Assembly (NCBI RefSeq): GCF_026212465.1
Contig: NC_080052.1
Span: 14,658,378-14,722,377, forward strand
Origin: Amaranthus tricolor
Lineage: Eukaryota > Streptophyta > Magnoliopsida > Caryophyllales > Amaranthaceae
DNA length: 64,000 nt
Direction: 5' to 3'
Made by a program: the position numbers and the translations under genes
The notes under the pieces: model-generated
The model's input: the letters and a program-made list of their open reading frames with translations, nothing else
Database searches by the model: none
What the model was told of the DNA's origin: nothing
Shown: positions 35,171 through 47,690 of the stretch, piece after piece
How positions within the stretch are numbered: the first letter of the stretch is position 1
How the letters are laid out: every line of letters starts with the position of its first letter

Positions 35171-35936
35171 GAAGTTATTTCACGTTACATTGTAGCACAA
35201 CCACGACAATGATGAATTAATCATAAAAAATAAAGAAATCCAATTACCAACAAACCACAAAGAGGGGAGAATATATAAAACAAATAAGCTACAAAACAAA
35301 AGCAAAAGAAGAATTGAATCCGAAAATCGAAAATCCAATCTTTCATAAAAAGTGAATATTTTGTCGCTATACCTTTCATCCAAAACAAACCCAATGTTTT
35401 ACCCCAATTGATTGATTGTTGAAGATGATACTCAAACCCTAAAAACATTAATTAACCGTGTTAGACCGAAGAAATTGACAGCCTAATTTTCACCCAAATT
35501 GATTGAAATTTGGAAAGAGTACAAACAAATAATAAATCATAATACCCATATGATAAAAATCCGTTCTTTATCAAAGTTACATCTAAGAAAGGGGAAAAAT
35601 ATCAAGAGGAAAGAGTACTCAGAACCAAATAAGGTATAAAATAGATGAGAAAACAAAGAAATTAAAGAAAATGAATGCCAAGAAATAACCTTAAGCTTAA
35701 CTATGAACCGACGAACAGACGATCTATTGCGGTGTGCGGGGAAACAAAGACAAGCAGCATAAGCAGTGCCCTTTAGCTGAGATGGAGTAGTCAGTAGTTG
35801 AAGGAGATGGAGAAAAAGTGCGTGGAAGAATTAAAGGGAAGCAGGAGAAACAAGTCAGCTTAGTAGAAGGCAACTAATCATTAAACTAAAATGTGAACAG
35901 TACAGTTCTGTTTTCTACACCGATCAACCAAGTATA

Positions 35937-36197
35937 CTTCCTATGTTTTGTTTTTGTTGCTACATTTGCATGGGTACAGAAATTAAGAAAAGGTGGACAC
36001 AACTTATAAACTACAATTATACCCTCCATTTTAATTCTTAATTGAAGAGAGAAAAAAGTTAATGAGGTATAGAGTAGGAAAAATAGGGGTAAAGTATACA
36101 TTTATATGATTGTTTTATTACTAAAAATAGAAATATAGCAAGTAATAAGAAATTTTCAAAAATAAAAAATCTAGCAAGTATTATGAAACGAAGGAAG
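35937..36197. mobile_element. Stowaway-like MITE, 261 bp, TSD TA
   Basis: Ends CTTCCTATGTTTTG and, inverted, CTTCCTTCGTTTCA, flanked by TA on both sides. Copy 2 of block Y lacks it and reads ACCAAGTGTACATCAT at about 58664-58679, the empty site, so it inserted after the duplication. Confidence 0.82.
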
Positions 36198-36469
36198 TAC
36201 ATCATAAAATCAACAATTCCATTCAAAATTCACCCACAAAATCAAATAATACTTCTTAGCTTAACAAAACTCAACTACAATGAAATCAACAAGTGAAGCA
36301 AAGAATATCTACTTAAAACTGACTTACATGTCATAATTTCAATTCTACAAAATGTTCTCAAAGAAAAGAATAACAATATGAGTTTTTTGTAGGAAAAATC
36401 AAGTAACATGCTAATCATGAATAGTGTAAGCAACATTTGTTCAGCAAGTGAATCAATTATTGATATTAG

Positions 36470-36900
36470 AAAGTTGATCAATAATACCAAAAACAGCACT
36501 ACAAATATGCTGAAACCCATCTTCTCTTGCCTTAAGCAAAGCACGATAAGTGACCTTACAGTCTTTTTTAAGCATTATGACAAACTATAGTGTAATCAAC
36601 AACACCCATTACATGCATTGTTGAATAATCATAATTCTCTAATCCCAAATCTTGTAATGAAGATTTTAAAGAATCATTAGCCAATGAAAATTTTGAAGCA
36701 CATAGTCGAAACACTCTTACCAACTTATTACTATTGTGATCATAACTTACAATACTGTTACTTGGAATTTGTGATGATAAATATGTGTAACTTTGTGATG
36801 CATTTTCCATCCTGTGTTGATCATTATCTTCAGGGGACCTCTTACGACTATTGAGTCAGTAAGTGTATAAGAAAGGTTCCCTAACCTTTCTCTTAAAGTG
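36470..36900 (-). pseudogene. Unrecognised ORF of block Y, copy 1 (broken)
   Basis: Counterpart of the open frame at 58905-59360. One base is missing just before the internal Met (about 36808), and stops follow after CHNA, leaving an 80-codon piece (36810-36568). I do not recognise the protein family. The presence of a longer open frame in the other copy suggests that this one decayed. Confidence 0.5.
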
Positions 36901-39769
36901 CACACTGACCTTTAGCTCTAGAGAAGGACTATTAGGGCTTGTTTGCGAATGTGAAATCCTTGGTTTAAGAATTATGTAAATAATTAAGAATGCTTGGATG
37001 ATTAGGATTGCTTAAATGCTAAGAGTTAACGTACATTTGGTAGTGCATGGCACTTTATAGTTATAGTAGTGGGCTTAGAAAGAGGTTTCCAAAACCCTAA
37101 TGACATATCAGACTTTATATATTGATGAAATCTAGGGATCATTGAAAAGTAGTAGAATGTTCTCAGAGTATATGTAGAACTCATTGATTGTCTTCTTCCC
37201 ACTTTACACTTGTACTTTAGTACTTTAGCGGTGAATTTAGCTGTATAAATATGAGGTAGGTGGTGGTGCTTTGCCTTATACAAATGTGGCATCTTTTATC
37301 ACGTGACTACAACTATCATTAGACACGTCATCATAACCATTGTAACCTTCTCAAGGTGATATTACTTCTGTATGAACTTTTTTCCTTATTAATATTGGTT
37401 TGTCTCTCCTGTAGGTCATGTCACCTTGGGGTCTTCAGGTCTGGTTGTCTTGACCTTACAAAAGGTCATGGTGTGTTTCTCAAGTGGGACCTTTGAGGAA
37501 ACCTCCATTAGTTCCTTCTTATTCTGCTCAATTGAGCAGTAGGGGTCCTCTTCTCCTGAGAATGTCTCAGAAAGTCTTAGGGAACTAGCACGTACAATTT
37601 CTATTTTCTACCATCTCAATAGGTATAAAATATTTTATTTTTTGCACTTAAGGAAAGGATTGAGTATATATATATATATTGTTAATACTCAACAACCAGG
37701 TGCATGCAATTAAGTATTGATGCGAATTGATTTAGCAAGGAGTGACTGCATTCGCGGACCTACTCTTGAACCATGGGTAGCATTGACTACCCATACTTTT
37801 AAATAAAATTATATAATCGACTGATAATTGCTACAAAAAGGAAGGAGTTGAAAAAATGTTGTATGATGATGTTTAAGCTTTGATTCAAATGATGAAATTG
37901 TCTGCGAAATCGTTGAAGAAATCTCCAGAGAGAAGTTTTAGATGGAAATCAATGGGTTTAATTGCTGCTAGTATTAAAAGTCCGGTAGTTTTCAAGAGGT
38001 TGACTGTTTGTTGATCTGTTGAATAAAATAAGTATAATCTTTGTCAATGACAATCTATTTATATTTGATTCATATCGTCGATACTCGATACTTTTATATT
38101 TCTCAACGTCTATCTATTTTGATATGATATGGCATGGTGTAAATATATAACCTTTTTCATACCTTAAATTCTTGAGCGTAAATTTTATTAATGGAATATA
38201 TCGGATATGATGATAGCAGAGCTTAACTTGTTGACATTGTGGTTTACATTTAAGCTTTTGAGGGGGATCGTGTGTAATTATGTGGTTTACTTGCATGAGA
38301 ATTTACAGTCCTAATTCTTAAACAATTACCCTGTTTCGACAGTATTTTAGTACAAGTTTATGTTATGAAAGTTTGAGTAGCTTACAAGTAGTGTTCATTT
38401 TATTTATTGTTGCTTTAATATTCTTTATGTACAAATGATGATTTAAGGTTGAAGGGATAAGATGTTGGAAGATATAACAAATAAAATAGAGCAACTATGA
38501 GGGTAGAACAAATAAATTTAGATGTTATACTTAAATGATGATTCAGCAAATGTGAGTTATGAGTTTTACGAAAATAGCTTAGAAACACAAAAATAAAATT
38601 GGGTTTTATTATATGAAGTATTTTATCTTAGATGTATAGTACATTAGTAGTAGTGTTTTTTATAATAAAAAAAAACAACTAAAAACTAACAAGTATTTAT
38701 ATGAGTTTTGTCATAATAATTACAACATGGAAGTTACTCGAATAAAAACCAAAGATCGAATAAATAAAAAACATTGAGTAGTAGTTCACTTTTCAAACCG
38801 GCTAAACCTCTAGATTTGGTGGTCTCATCTCACTTACTACTCTTGTGAAACACTGTCTTTCGGTGAGATGAACTTAAATGAGAAAAAAATAAAGTGCATA
38901 ATACTATGAAAGATCAATTGTAAAATAATAATTTCATACCCTTTTAAAGTATGATTTGATTTTCAAATTTTAGTTTATACCCTTTTAAAGTATGATTTAT
39001 TTTCAAATTTTAGTTTTAATGCAATTGTAGTATGATTTGAAAATATGAGAACTAGCTCAATGAATTGTTATTGGTTGTTTATTTTGCAAACATAACTAAA
39101 TCGAAACTTTTAAAAGATTTTTTACTTCAACACGTTGGTGCTGTATAAAATTTTGGATCCCAGATCTACCACCTAGTGAGTATCCTTATTATCTTAGTGA
39201 TTCTTCTTTTACATAATCTCCTTAAGCAGTTGGATCCTATAGGAACCAATACAGATGCAACATCATTTACATGCACGTATAAATATTGACTAGCAAATAT
39301 TATGAAGATTTTTTTTTTCAATTTCTTTTGAAATGAGACACTTAAACTTTTTACGAATAATTAAAAAATACATCAACCGCAAAAATATTAAACACGAAAA
39401 TGTACGAAATGAAAAAGTTTATGCTTTTTTTGTAGATGAAAAAACATGCTTGAATACTCGTTTATAAACAACAAAACACCACAACACTCACCTCATAATT
39501 TAACGAATCTATAAAAAGTGAAAAATTAAGTTTAAACTACACAACTTGATTAGAAAACATGCATGTTAAAACTAATTTGGAGTACATGACAAGTCCGCAA
39601 AAGAAAATTACACTTCTTTTAATTGATGCAAATATAACTCTGATTTCTCTAGAATTCTTCTTTTTTAAAATGAATGATAAGTTAACCCTCCGATGAATGG
39701 TATATAAACCCATGACGTCAGATCCAACTGCACATTATCAATGGTTAGTGTTAGTAAACAAAACTTCAA
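36901..39769. other. Non-coding remainder of block Y, copy 1
   Basis: AT-rich sequence matching 59360-62338. A 37-base local duplication (CCCTTTTAAAGTATGATTT at about 38940 and 38980) is specific to copy 1. Copy 1 also lacks two stretches present in copy 2 near 62080-62180 and 62195-62280. I see no credible gene. Confidence 0.5.
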
Positions 39770-42490
39770 ATAAATCGATGTTGATAACCATAGATTATCT
39801 TGAGGAGTGCTCGAATACTTTTAGATCAGTTTTATCAACAATCAACCTTCGGTTCAGTTTTACTGAAAGCAAAGCATTTTCTGTATAGGCCAAATTGTTC
39901 TATTATACAATACAAATCACCAGACCAGAGTCAGGCAATTTGTCTCTTCTCATGTATACAGTATACAACTAACAGCAATATGCAATTTAGAGCAAATATA
40001 TAATATATAATAGTTAAGTAAGAAAAACACTCCCTTAAAAAGATTTAAGGGTATGTTGAATCCAAGTCTTGGATTGACTGAGCTTTGAGATAAGATTCGT
40101 GTCAACTTGGGATGAGAACCGAAGTCTGAGAAAAAGTCTAGTGAATCTTTGATTTTCTAGTCTTACCTTAACATTATGTTTAGAAATTGGAATGGATTAA
40201 AGGAAATCGAGGGAAAGGAAGGGAAGGAAATTGGAGGAATTGCATTTACCTCATTTCGACACCAATAGGCAATAGGGGAAAGAAGGGAAATGGAGGGAAG
40301 GGAAATGGAACACAAAACTCCTTTGCATTATAAACAAAACTGGAAAGATTTACATGGAAAACACACCAATCTCCCCCTCCTCTCCCCTCCTTCTTTCTCT
40401 TCCAAAACTGTTATCTAAATGTAGTATAAGTCTCTTGTTTTCATTGATTGTTTAAGTGTGTACATTACAACAAAAGGAATTTTTTCGCAAACACTGCTAC
40501 AAGGCAAAATGAGTGAAGTGAGAAGGTGATCTTTTGAACAAGTTTGAGTACAATCTTACCCTATTGATGGCCACGGGGCGGGGTTACCTAGAACCGAATC
40601 GGTCCCGAACTATTTTTATAACGATTGATAAGCAACTAATTTCGACAATAATAATTATAGGTACGTCCACATTATTATAGTACTTTATATGAGTTTTAAT
40701 ATATATCTTTAAAACAAAAACAGAATTGAACTGATGGTCCGACTCGTCCAACCCCAACCCGGGATTTGAATTGCTAAAAACTGCCAAGGAACCGTACGGA
40801 ACAAAGACCGGACCGAAACCAAAATCCAACGGTTTGGCTCGAGTTTTAGTTTTTAGAAATTGAAATCGGATGGAACCTAAACCGGAACTGTCCCTATCCG
40901 AACCGTGGCCATCTTGTACAGGAGCAAGCATAGAGTGAACTACTTTTGGATGTCAATAGACAATGAGGAAAAACCTAATCATGAGCCTTTATGATGAATT
41001 TTGGTTTTAATTTTCAAAAAATTGTTATGCCATTCCCGTGGTGATAAGTTCTACCCCTCAAACATGTATTTTCCCTTATGATTTTCACCTAAATATCACC
41101 TTTGCAAAAAGTAATGGATGAGAATGGATTTTGTGAAGAAAAAATTAATAAGAATAAAACAAGCATATGATCATAAACTATGTTAAGTTGTTTTCCTAGC
41201 TAAATTATATTATATTTTCACTATCTATTCCACCATTTAATACCATCAACCAAACGAGTCATTAGTTCCCCAAATATCATGGAAGAAATTCATTAATAAG
41301 ATTATTGTACATAATCCAGTACACTTAAATAGGCGAGACAACTGAATAATGGTGTAATAGACTGCATAGGTCATTGTTGGACTATTAGTTGATAGGCAAA
41401 GCAGTATCAAAATGGCAAGAATCGTGAGTATGGCACGATTAAAGAGAGAATGTAAATGGATATGTATTTTTGTAACTCAAGATTATAATAGATTGATTGC
41501 AACAAAAGCATTTGAGAGGCTTGCATTTTCCTAAGACATGAGCATGAAACTCAATAAATGTCAATATAATTCTCCTATCATTCTGTACCCCCATCCTTAT
41601 TAATACTAATTATCCTTTTCTTGAATATACTAGCTAACTAACACATACTATAATACCCCATAATACCCTTATATCCCATATATGACAAATGTCTTTCATC
41701 TATTTTCTTTTATCTTTAACCTTCAAATGTCCAATAACATACAGCCACCCATAATTTCCTCTAGCTTGAAAACCGACCTAAATCACATTCTCTACCTGGA
41801 TATTAGACAACATCAAGCAAAAGGCACAAACTTGGACCCTTTATCCAACGCATTGGAATTAAGTAAAGGTAACTAACAAAAAGCAGTTGTTAACAGCAAA
41901 GTGATTAACAATGTAATTTAAGGAATGAAAAGAGAGATTGAGATGTGGGACATGGAGGCTAGTGAAATGTGAACGTACAACGTTTTATATAAAAAAATGG
42001 CAAGAAAAAGGAAAGTTAAAGTTGTGAATGACCTAGAGCACATGGCACACGCTTGCACAACCAAGCAAGCAACCCAATTACTTGAGATTTGCTTGATCGG
42101 AAAATAGTATAAACCATCATCCCCTTGTCAATTTCTTAAATATCCCTAATAATCATTGTCTATAAATGTAAGATTTAATCCTACATCTTCCTATCATAAA
42201 TCAATTTGATTTTTCTTTAAAAAGCCTCATCCAGTATTTTAAAAACGATGTATGATTCCATTATAAGAGAACAACTAATGAAATATTGGTCAAGTAAAAT
42301 TTCTACCTTTGTGAGCTCAACATAACTTGCTTGTAAGAAACCAGAAAACTTTCATGGTTCTAATATCTAATTGCTATAGAAAGATACATGTAACATTCTT
42401 TTTTACACTTCGATGAAATTATCATTGGCAACAATTATATGACAATCCTCAGGTGACGTGACATTGAGTTGATTATATATTCAATAAGTA
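39770..42490. other. Spacer with MITE-like elements
   Basis: No gene seen. Purine-rich (40190-40320, GGGAAAGGAAGGG type) and pyrimidine-rich (40370-40405) blocks face each other as in a hairpin MITE. A MITE-like fragment with AATACCATCAACCAAACGA lies at about 40980-41265. The rest is AT-rich. Confidence 0.4.
40566..40913. mobile_element. Short inverted-repeat element (MITE-like)
   Basis: Ends GATGGCCACGG and CCGTGGCCATC are inverted copies 348 bases apart. The interior has ACCGAATCGG/GAACCG-type repeats, similar in style to hAT non-autonomous elements. No clear target duplication could be assigned. Confidence 0.5.
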
Positions 42491-42493
42491 GGT

Positions 42494-42700
42494 TGTAACA
42501 CCCCGAGATTTTAACGACGTAATTATTTAATATTTTAATGATTTTAGAGATTTTATAATTATATTAAATTAATTTTTTTTGAATTTAGTTTTAATAAATT
42601 AAAAAGAGATAGATTAGGGTTTTAAGTGAGACACTTGCCCTCACTTCAAAAAATTCGATATTCATAAAGAAGAAAGAGCTCATTTTCCCAGGTGGCTAGT
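42494..42700 (-). repeat. End fragment of the TGTAACACCC LTR-like family
   Basis: TGTAACACCCCGAGATTTTA followed by ACGACGTAATTATTTAATA and ATGATTTTAGAGATTTTATA resembles the reverse complement of the right end of the elements at 29982 and 54478. It abuts the last visible exon of the hydrolase pseudogene and may have removed its final exon. Confidence 0.55.
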
Positions 42701-43853
42701 GCATGAGCTCAAAACAAATAGAACACAGGCTACATACCTCTACCCGTTCTTGTTTACTAAACTAACGAAGAACAAAATTTGCAAGGTCCATCTTTCCAGG
42801 AGGCCGACCAATTCCTGCAATAAAAATCCACAGAGATTGATGATACTAATGAATGAAAATAAACATTAATCTTTCAATCATAGAAGTATGTTAATACTTA
42901 AGTACCTATTCGTAAATGTGGAAAGTCACGGCTTCCTTTGAAATGATCAATAATACTCCTCATCCTGCAAGCACATCAAAAAAGAAGGTTATAAGCAATC
43001 TTAATGGTTCACAAACAAATTTATATTTTGAATAAAATGAAAATTCAATATATGTATTAGCATAAAGAAACATAACTAGTTCAGAATGTAACTCAAAACA
43101 TAATCCTAACTAAGAACTAAAAGCATGACCAAAATAAATACCACCACAGACACCATTGTCAGCAACTAAACATAGTAGAGAAAGCAATTAAAAGGGAAAT
43201 TACCCATTGTGTCCGCCATGACCACCTTTGGGTAACAAACACAATTTCACAAAAGGCGAATCCAAATCATCATAAATTTGTAAGAATAGGAGCATCTATT
43301 TAAATTACTTATTCAATAGGCAACTCAGCAAGACATGTACGTTATCACATTACCACTAGCACTTGATTCAGTGGGATCTTATTATAAGAAACCATAGGAC
43401 CAACCTACAAAAGAATCATATAAATTGACATCACCATAACCAGAACAGGGAACAATAACATTTTAGCTTCTAACAGTAATGGAACTTCCAAGGAAAGCTA
43501 CTTACAGACTCACCACTAACATTCATAAATGTTTGCGGCTTGGAAAGGATAACAGGAACATTAACAATATGACCTGAGGGCAACACAAATAAAATGAATC
43601 AGTTAACGATTAACATGCATTGGATAAAAACAAAGTTCAGGATATTACAGCACATTCTAATACCTTAACTAGGGGAGAGTAATCTAGATTCCATAGTTGT
43701 TGCTTTAGAAGTTTCCTATGTAAATCAAGATTATATAATACATAAAAGAAAGGCGCAAGGGGGCCAACCTTTCCCAAACAAAGCTTTAAAAGAAACACTA
43801 TTCATAGATATCCCCTCCGCTTCTACTATGGCGTCCACCATCTCAAATCCAAC

Positions 43854-46433
43854 CTGAAAAACACAAAAAATTGAGCCTAACAAAAAAGAAAGTTCCCTCC
43901 AAGACTGATGAAGGATCAGATACTATGAATAAGAAAAATGATAAAAAATTATAAATATGTGAGCATGGGAGAAGCCACATTTGTACAACATTAAAAGCTT
44001 CCTCGCGCAATAGCACAAAACTGGCAGTTGTCCTATGCATCGATCTTTCCTTTGGAATAACAAAGACAAGATCACAAGATTGCAGGAATAGGCCTGTGTT
44101 CGGGTTACATATATACAGGTCAAAAACCTCTTGACCCGAAACCAACTCATATAGTTCATTGGGTAAATATCACAACCCTGACCTGAGTTCAATCCATTTA
44201 ACATGTTTAGAGTTTGCTTTTATCATTTAAAAGTTTTTAACAAGAACTGGATCTTATCTTTTAAACCTAGTTTTTAACTTTTAGTTTACGAATTGTTTAT
44301 TTTCAATTCATTCTAAAACGTATAAAAGCATTAAATGAATTAAGTTCAGGTGATACTGATTGACTTGAGTCAAACCTAAATTAATTAAATGGGTTAAGGT
44401 TTTCTGGTTTAGAATTATAACCTGAACCTAACCTATTTAATAAACTGACATGGGTCAAGAGTTTCAACCCAAACTAATTCATTTCACACTAGCCTAAAGT
44501 CGAGTTAGCTAGTCGGTTAGCTTTCGCCTGGCCTATACAGGATGCTTGCTTACCCTTAAATTACAGGATTAGCAAATGTACATTAACAAACAACTCCCTC
44601 CTATTCTAATCAAATATCCTATTTATTTTTTGGCACAATTCAACAATCAAATTTAGTTTGTTTTATTTATTTATTTTTTCATCTAATAGTGATAAACAAT
44701 AACTACATCTTATCTTTCAAATCACATTTTCAAACTTTTAATTCACGGGTTCTTTATTTTCTATTTACTACAAAAAAATATGAAAATATTAAATGAATTA
44801 AGTTCAAGTGATACTGATTGACCAAATTCAGAACTAACTCAATTAAATAAATGGGTTATACAGGTTCCTTTAGGTTTAAAATTTTAAACTGAACCTAACT
44901 TATATAATAAACTGATCATATTGGGTGGATATATGTATTTAATTGGGTTAAAAGTTTCAACCCGAACTCACTCATAAATTGCAGGATTAGCAAATTTAGT
45001 AGATCAGGTTAGGCCTATATAATAGGCTTGCTTCACTCTTAAATTGCAGGATTAGCAAATTTACAATAACAAACAACTCCTCCTATTTTAACCAAATGTT
45101 CTATTTGTTTATTGACAATATTAACCAATCACTTAGTTTGTTTTTTATTTTGGATCTATAAGTTAAAATATAGTCAAATGGGATTTTTTTTTGAATTATT
45201 TTAAAGTAAATTTTATTAATAAAATCTTTTTATAATCTTTAATTATGCACAATTAGAGATAATAAAAATTAAGCTAGTGCATCGGCAAGTGTGCAAAACT
45301 AAATGGAGCATTTGATTAGAATAGGAGGGAGTATTGAACTATGTTGCCGAAATGAGTGAAATGCTATCATTTAAATAAGGATAATTGTGGTTACATAACC
45401 TCCCATGTCCCTTAAACTTGTTACATTTACCATTTGAGTAGTCTCCTTAAGTGAACGACATTTCTAAATTTGGCAAAATGGACTCAGATTTCCGATCTTG
45501 ATATAATCCACAAACTCATTCTTTCAATTCATCTACAAACACACTTTCTCTTCAACTGAACTACACATTTCTTCCATAAACTTCAATTCTTTTGAATTCT
45601 TTGCCCAAAAATAAGATAAAATTGTGTAGCCATTTCGAGGGGATAGAGAGATTACGAATTTTATACCACTACAATATACGTCCTTGACCAAAAATGTTGA
45701 AGTTTTCAGGTCATTCGCAGTTGATAATATGTATTATAAAAAAGAATCATTGTAGCCGCAAAGTTTAGGTCATTTGTTAATTATAGCCATAAATAATCAA
45801 TATTTACGAGTTATAACCACTATAAATCGAAAAGTGCAACCACTGTAGCCATTTCACCGGATTTCGATCATCAAAAGCTAAAATGACCTACTTAACTCTA
45901 TATAAACCTTTGACCTTTAACCAACCTAGTGAATCTAACTCATCTTCTCTTCTTTCCCATCTATCTCATATCCACTTTGAAGCTTCAATAGTGGCTTGTC
46001 AAAGGTTAAAAAACCGATTTTTTGGGTTATTTCAAACATCAGTAACGGGAATTCGATAATATCATTACAATTATTGTATTTTTCAATTTATAGTCACTAT
46101 AACTTGATAATGTTAAACTTTGCAGCTATAATTAAAAAATGATCAAAATTTTGAGGGTATAAATAATTTATGATTCTATAAAAATACAACCTAATAATCA
46201 TCATATGTAAATCAAAGAGAAGAAATAAAGGCATTCACATTGTGCAAAATAACTAAACTCACAAAGTATCAAATAATGCAAAACCATTTATTCAAAAAAA
46301 AAAATTAATGCAAAACCATTAAACCCACAAAGTATCAATATAACATCACTATAATAGCATGAAAATTAAACAAAATATTACAAATACACATAAATAATAT
46401 CAAAATTTTCAATTAGGGAAAGAAATAGGTTAC
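43854..46433. other. Large intron 1 of the hydrolase pseudogene
   Basis: Contains a diverged tandem duplication and Stowaway-like ends (44240-45332). It also holds a stretch at 45660-46200 with repeated TATAACCACTATAA-like words. Short frames at 43843-44204 are chance. Confidence 0.55.
44240..45332. repeat. Tandem duplication (460-480 bp) overlapping a Stowaway-like MITE
   Basis: AAATGAATTAAGTTCA(G/A)GTGATACTGATTGAC occurs near 44333 and 44792. CCTCCTATT(C/T)TAA(T/C)CAAAT occurs near 44598 and 45080. The inverse, ATTTGATTAGAATAGGAGGGAGTA, is at 45310-45333, giving one right terminus for two left termini. Confidence 0.65.
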
Positions 46434-46794
46434 ATTATCGCGAGTGGCGTTGTACTTTTTCCTAGGATTTCCGAGCCCAACAAGAAGCCAAGGCTTCGGC
46501 TTTGGCTTAATTTGCAGAGGAGCATTAATAGAAGACGACGTTGTATTTGAATTATCAACAACAGATGATGAGAATTTATGGGCATAAAATTGGGATACAC
46601 AGTACCAAATTTTAGGGTTTTGGGGAATATAGAAAAGGGATAAATTCAGGAAAAGCAACTGCTACGAAAATAATCAGAGTAATTAAAAGAGGATATGTGC
46701 ATTAGAATTCCAATTGTGCCAATTTTCTTCATTGTTAAAGAAATGGAAGTCAATCAGGAAAATTTTTGAAGTTAAATATTACGTTCTCGTTGTC

Positions 46795-46955
46795 GACCGT
46801 TTAAAGCCACTGGCCACAGCTGAAATGGGAAAACACTTCAGTCTTAAACCCAGCCGTCGGGTAAAAACAAAGTCAACAAAAATTAACCTACACCGATCCC
46901 AAGGATCGAACCCGGGTCAACCACGTGATAGGCTTACACGAACAGAGTGAAGTTT
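46795..46955 (-). mobile_element. Possible tRNA-derived SINE
   Basis: The minus strand contains GGTTGACCCGGGTTCGATCC, a perfect pol III B box (GGTTCGATCC, 46912-46903), preceded at tRNA-like distance by a loose A-box-like stretch (TGTAAGCCTATC). No complete tRNA cloverleaf is visible, so a SINE remnant is more likely than a tRNA gene. Confidence 0.4.
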
Positions 46956-47690
46956 ATGTGAATTTATGTTTGGTTCTAAACTAATTTTTTTATTCGACTT
47001 TATACTAAAATACTTAGGTTTAAGTTTAAATTGAATTAAAAATTACTTCAAGTAAAAATCTGGTCAAATCGATGCAAATTTTATTTTAACAAATTTAATT
47101 ATAGTGTTTTTTTATAAAATTCCGGGCGGATTTAGGCAGAATTTAAATTTTAAAACTAATATTATACTAATTTTCAAAACTCAAAAACAATATATAATGT
47201 CGATATTGTTCAAAGTCCCGAATAAAACATATTCCACCATAAAATACTAATAGTCCACCATGAACTCCCAAACAAACGAAGCAAAGTTTTAAACAAAAGT
47301 CCACCATAAAGTCGCAAACAAACAAAGCAAATATGAATGTTTCAGCACTTCAGCACCTGTTAACGGTTGTGAATTGATACGAAACGAAATTAAATAAAAT
47401 CAATCGAAATAAAATCAAGAACTGTAAAAAAAACGAAAATCAGAACATGAAAAAACGAAATAAAGACAAGAAGATTAGCATACCTTACGAAGAAGAGGAT
47501 GATTGGCTGAGAAATAGATGTAAAGGAAGATGAGAGTGATGACTGAGAAAATGACAGAGAAAATGTAAAGGAACTAAGGATGATTAGCACCTGTTCAAGT
47601 CTTGAAGAAAACGGCGCTCAAGGTTAAGAAATTAGAAAACTGATTTTTTCTACCGAAAACCCTAAGAAAAAATAACTATATATATCAACT
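46956..47690. other. AT-rich spacer
   Basis: No gene or recognised repeat. A short duplicated sentence (AGTCCACCAT at 47251 and 47298) is present. Confidence 0.4.

Larger units (their letters stand above)
25153..39769 (+). repeat. Segmental duplication, copy 1
   Basis: Sequence from 25153 to 30169 matches 49437-54665 and sequence from 34003 to 39769 matches 56732-62338, in the same order and orientation, with many small differences and several copy-specific insertions. The stretch 30170-34002 has no counterpart in copy 2. Confidence 0.88.
33511..39769 (+). repeat. Block Y, copy 1
   Basis: Matches 56732-62338 (from 34003 on) and 62346-64000 (33511 to about 35175), all in the same orientation. 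It holds the kinase pseudogene exons, diverged local duplications and the unrecognised ORF region. Confidence 0.87.
42738..46658 (-). pseudogene. Organellar-type peptidyl-tRNA hydrolase, degenerate 7-exon copy
   Basis: Seven exons of bacterial-type peptidyl-tRNA hydrolase, which frees tRNA from stalled peptidyl-tRNA, are readable: 46658-46434 (leader resembling a transit peptide, PWLLVGLGNPRKKYNATRDN), 43853-43769 (VGFEMVDAIVEAEGISM), 43573-43506 (HIVNVPVILSKPQTFMNVSG), 43404-43354 (VGPMVSYNKIPLNQVLV), 43277-43204 (IYDDLDSPFVKLCLLPKGGH), 42964-42906 (MRSIIDHFKGSRDFPHLRI) and 42814-42738 (GIGRPPGKMDLANFVLR, stop, FSKQERVE). Phases join throughout. Three defects are visible. The catalytic His of the TRHN motif is Asp. 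The acceptor before exon 5 reads ACAA instead of an AG. A TAG lies at 42764-42762. The final exon is not found. Intron 1 is 2.6 kb. Confidence 0.82.

Noticed and set aside
35180..35448. Leu/Phe-rich minus-strand frames
   Set aside because: They lie in the presumed 5' intron and leader of the kinase pseudogene and are disrupted in the other two copies of the block.
43843..44204. Minus-strand frames of 93 and 100 codons
   Set aside because: They overlap the acceptor of the hydrolase exon 2 and lie in its intron; composition is that of intron sequence.
46900..46925. tRNA gene
   Set aside because: A B box is present but no acceptor stem or anticodon arm can be folded; better explained as a SINE remnant.
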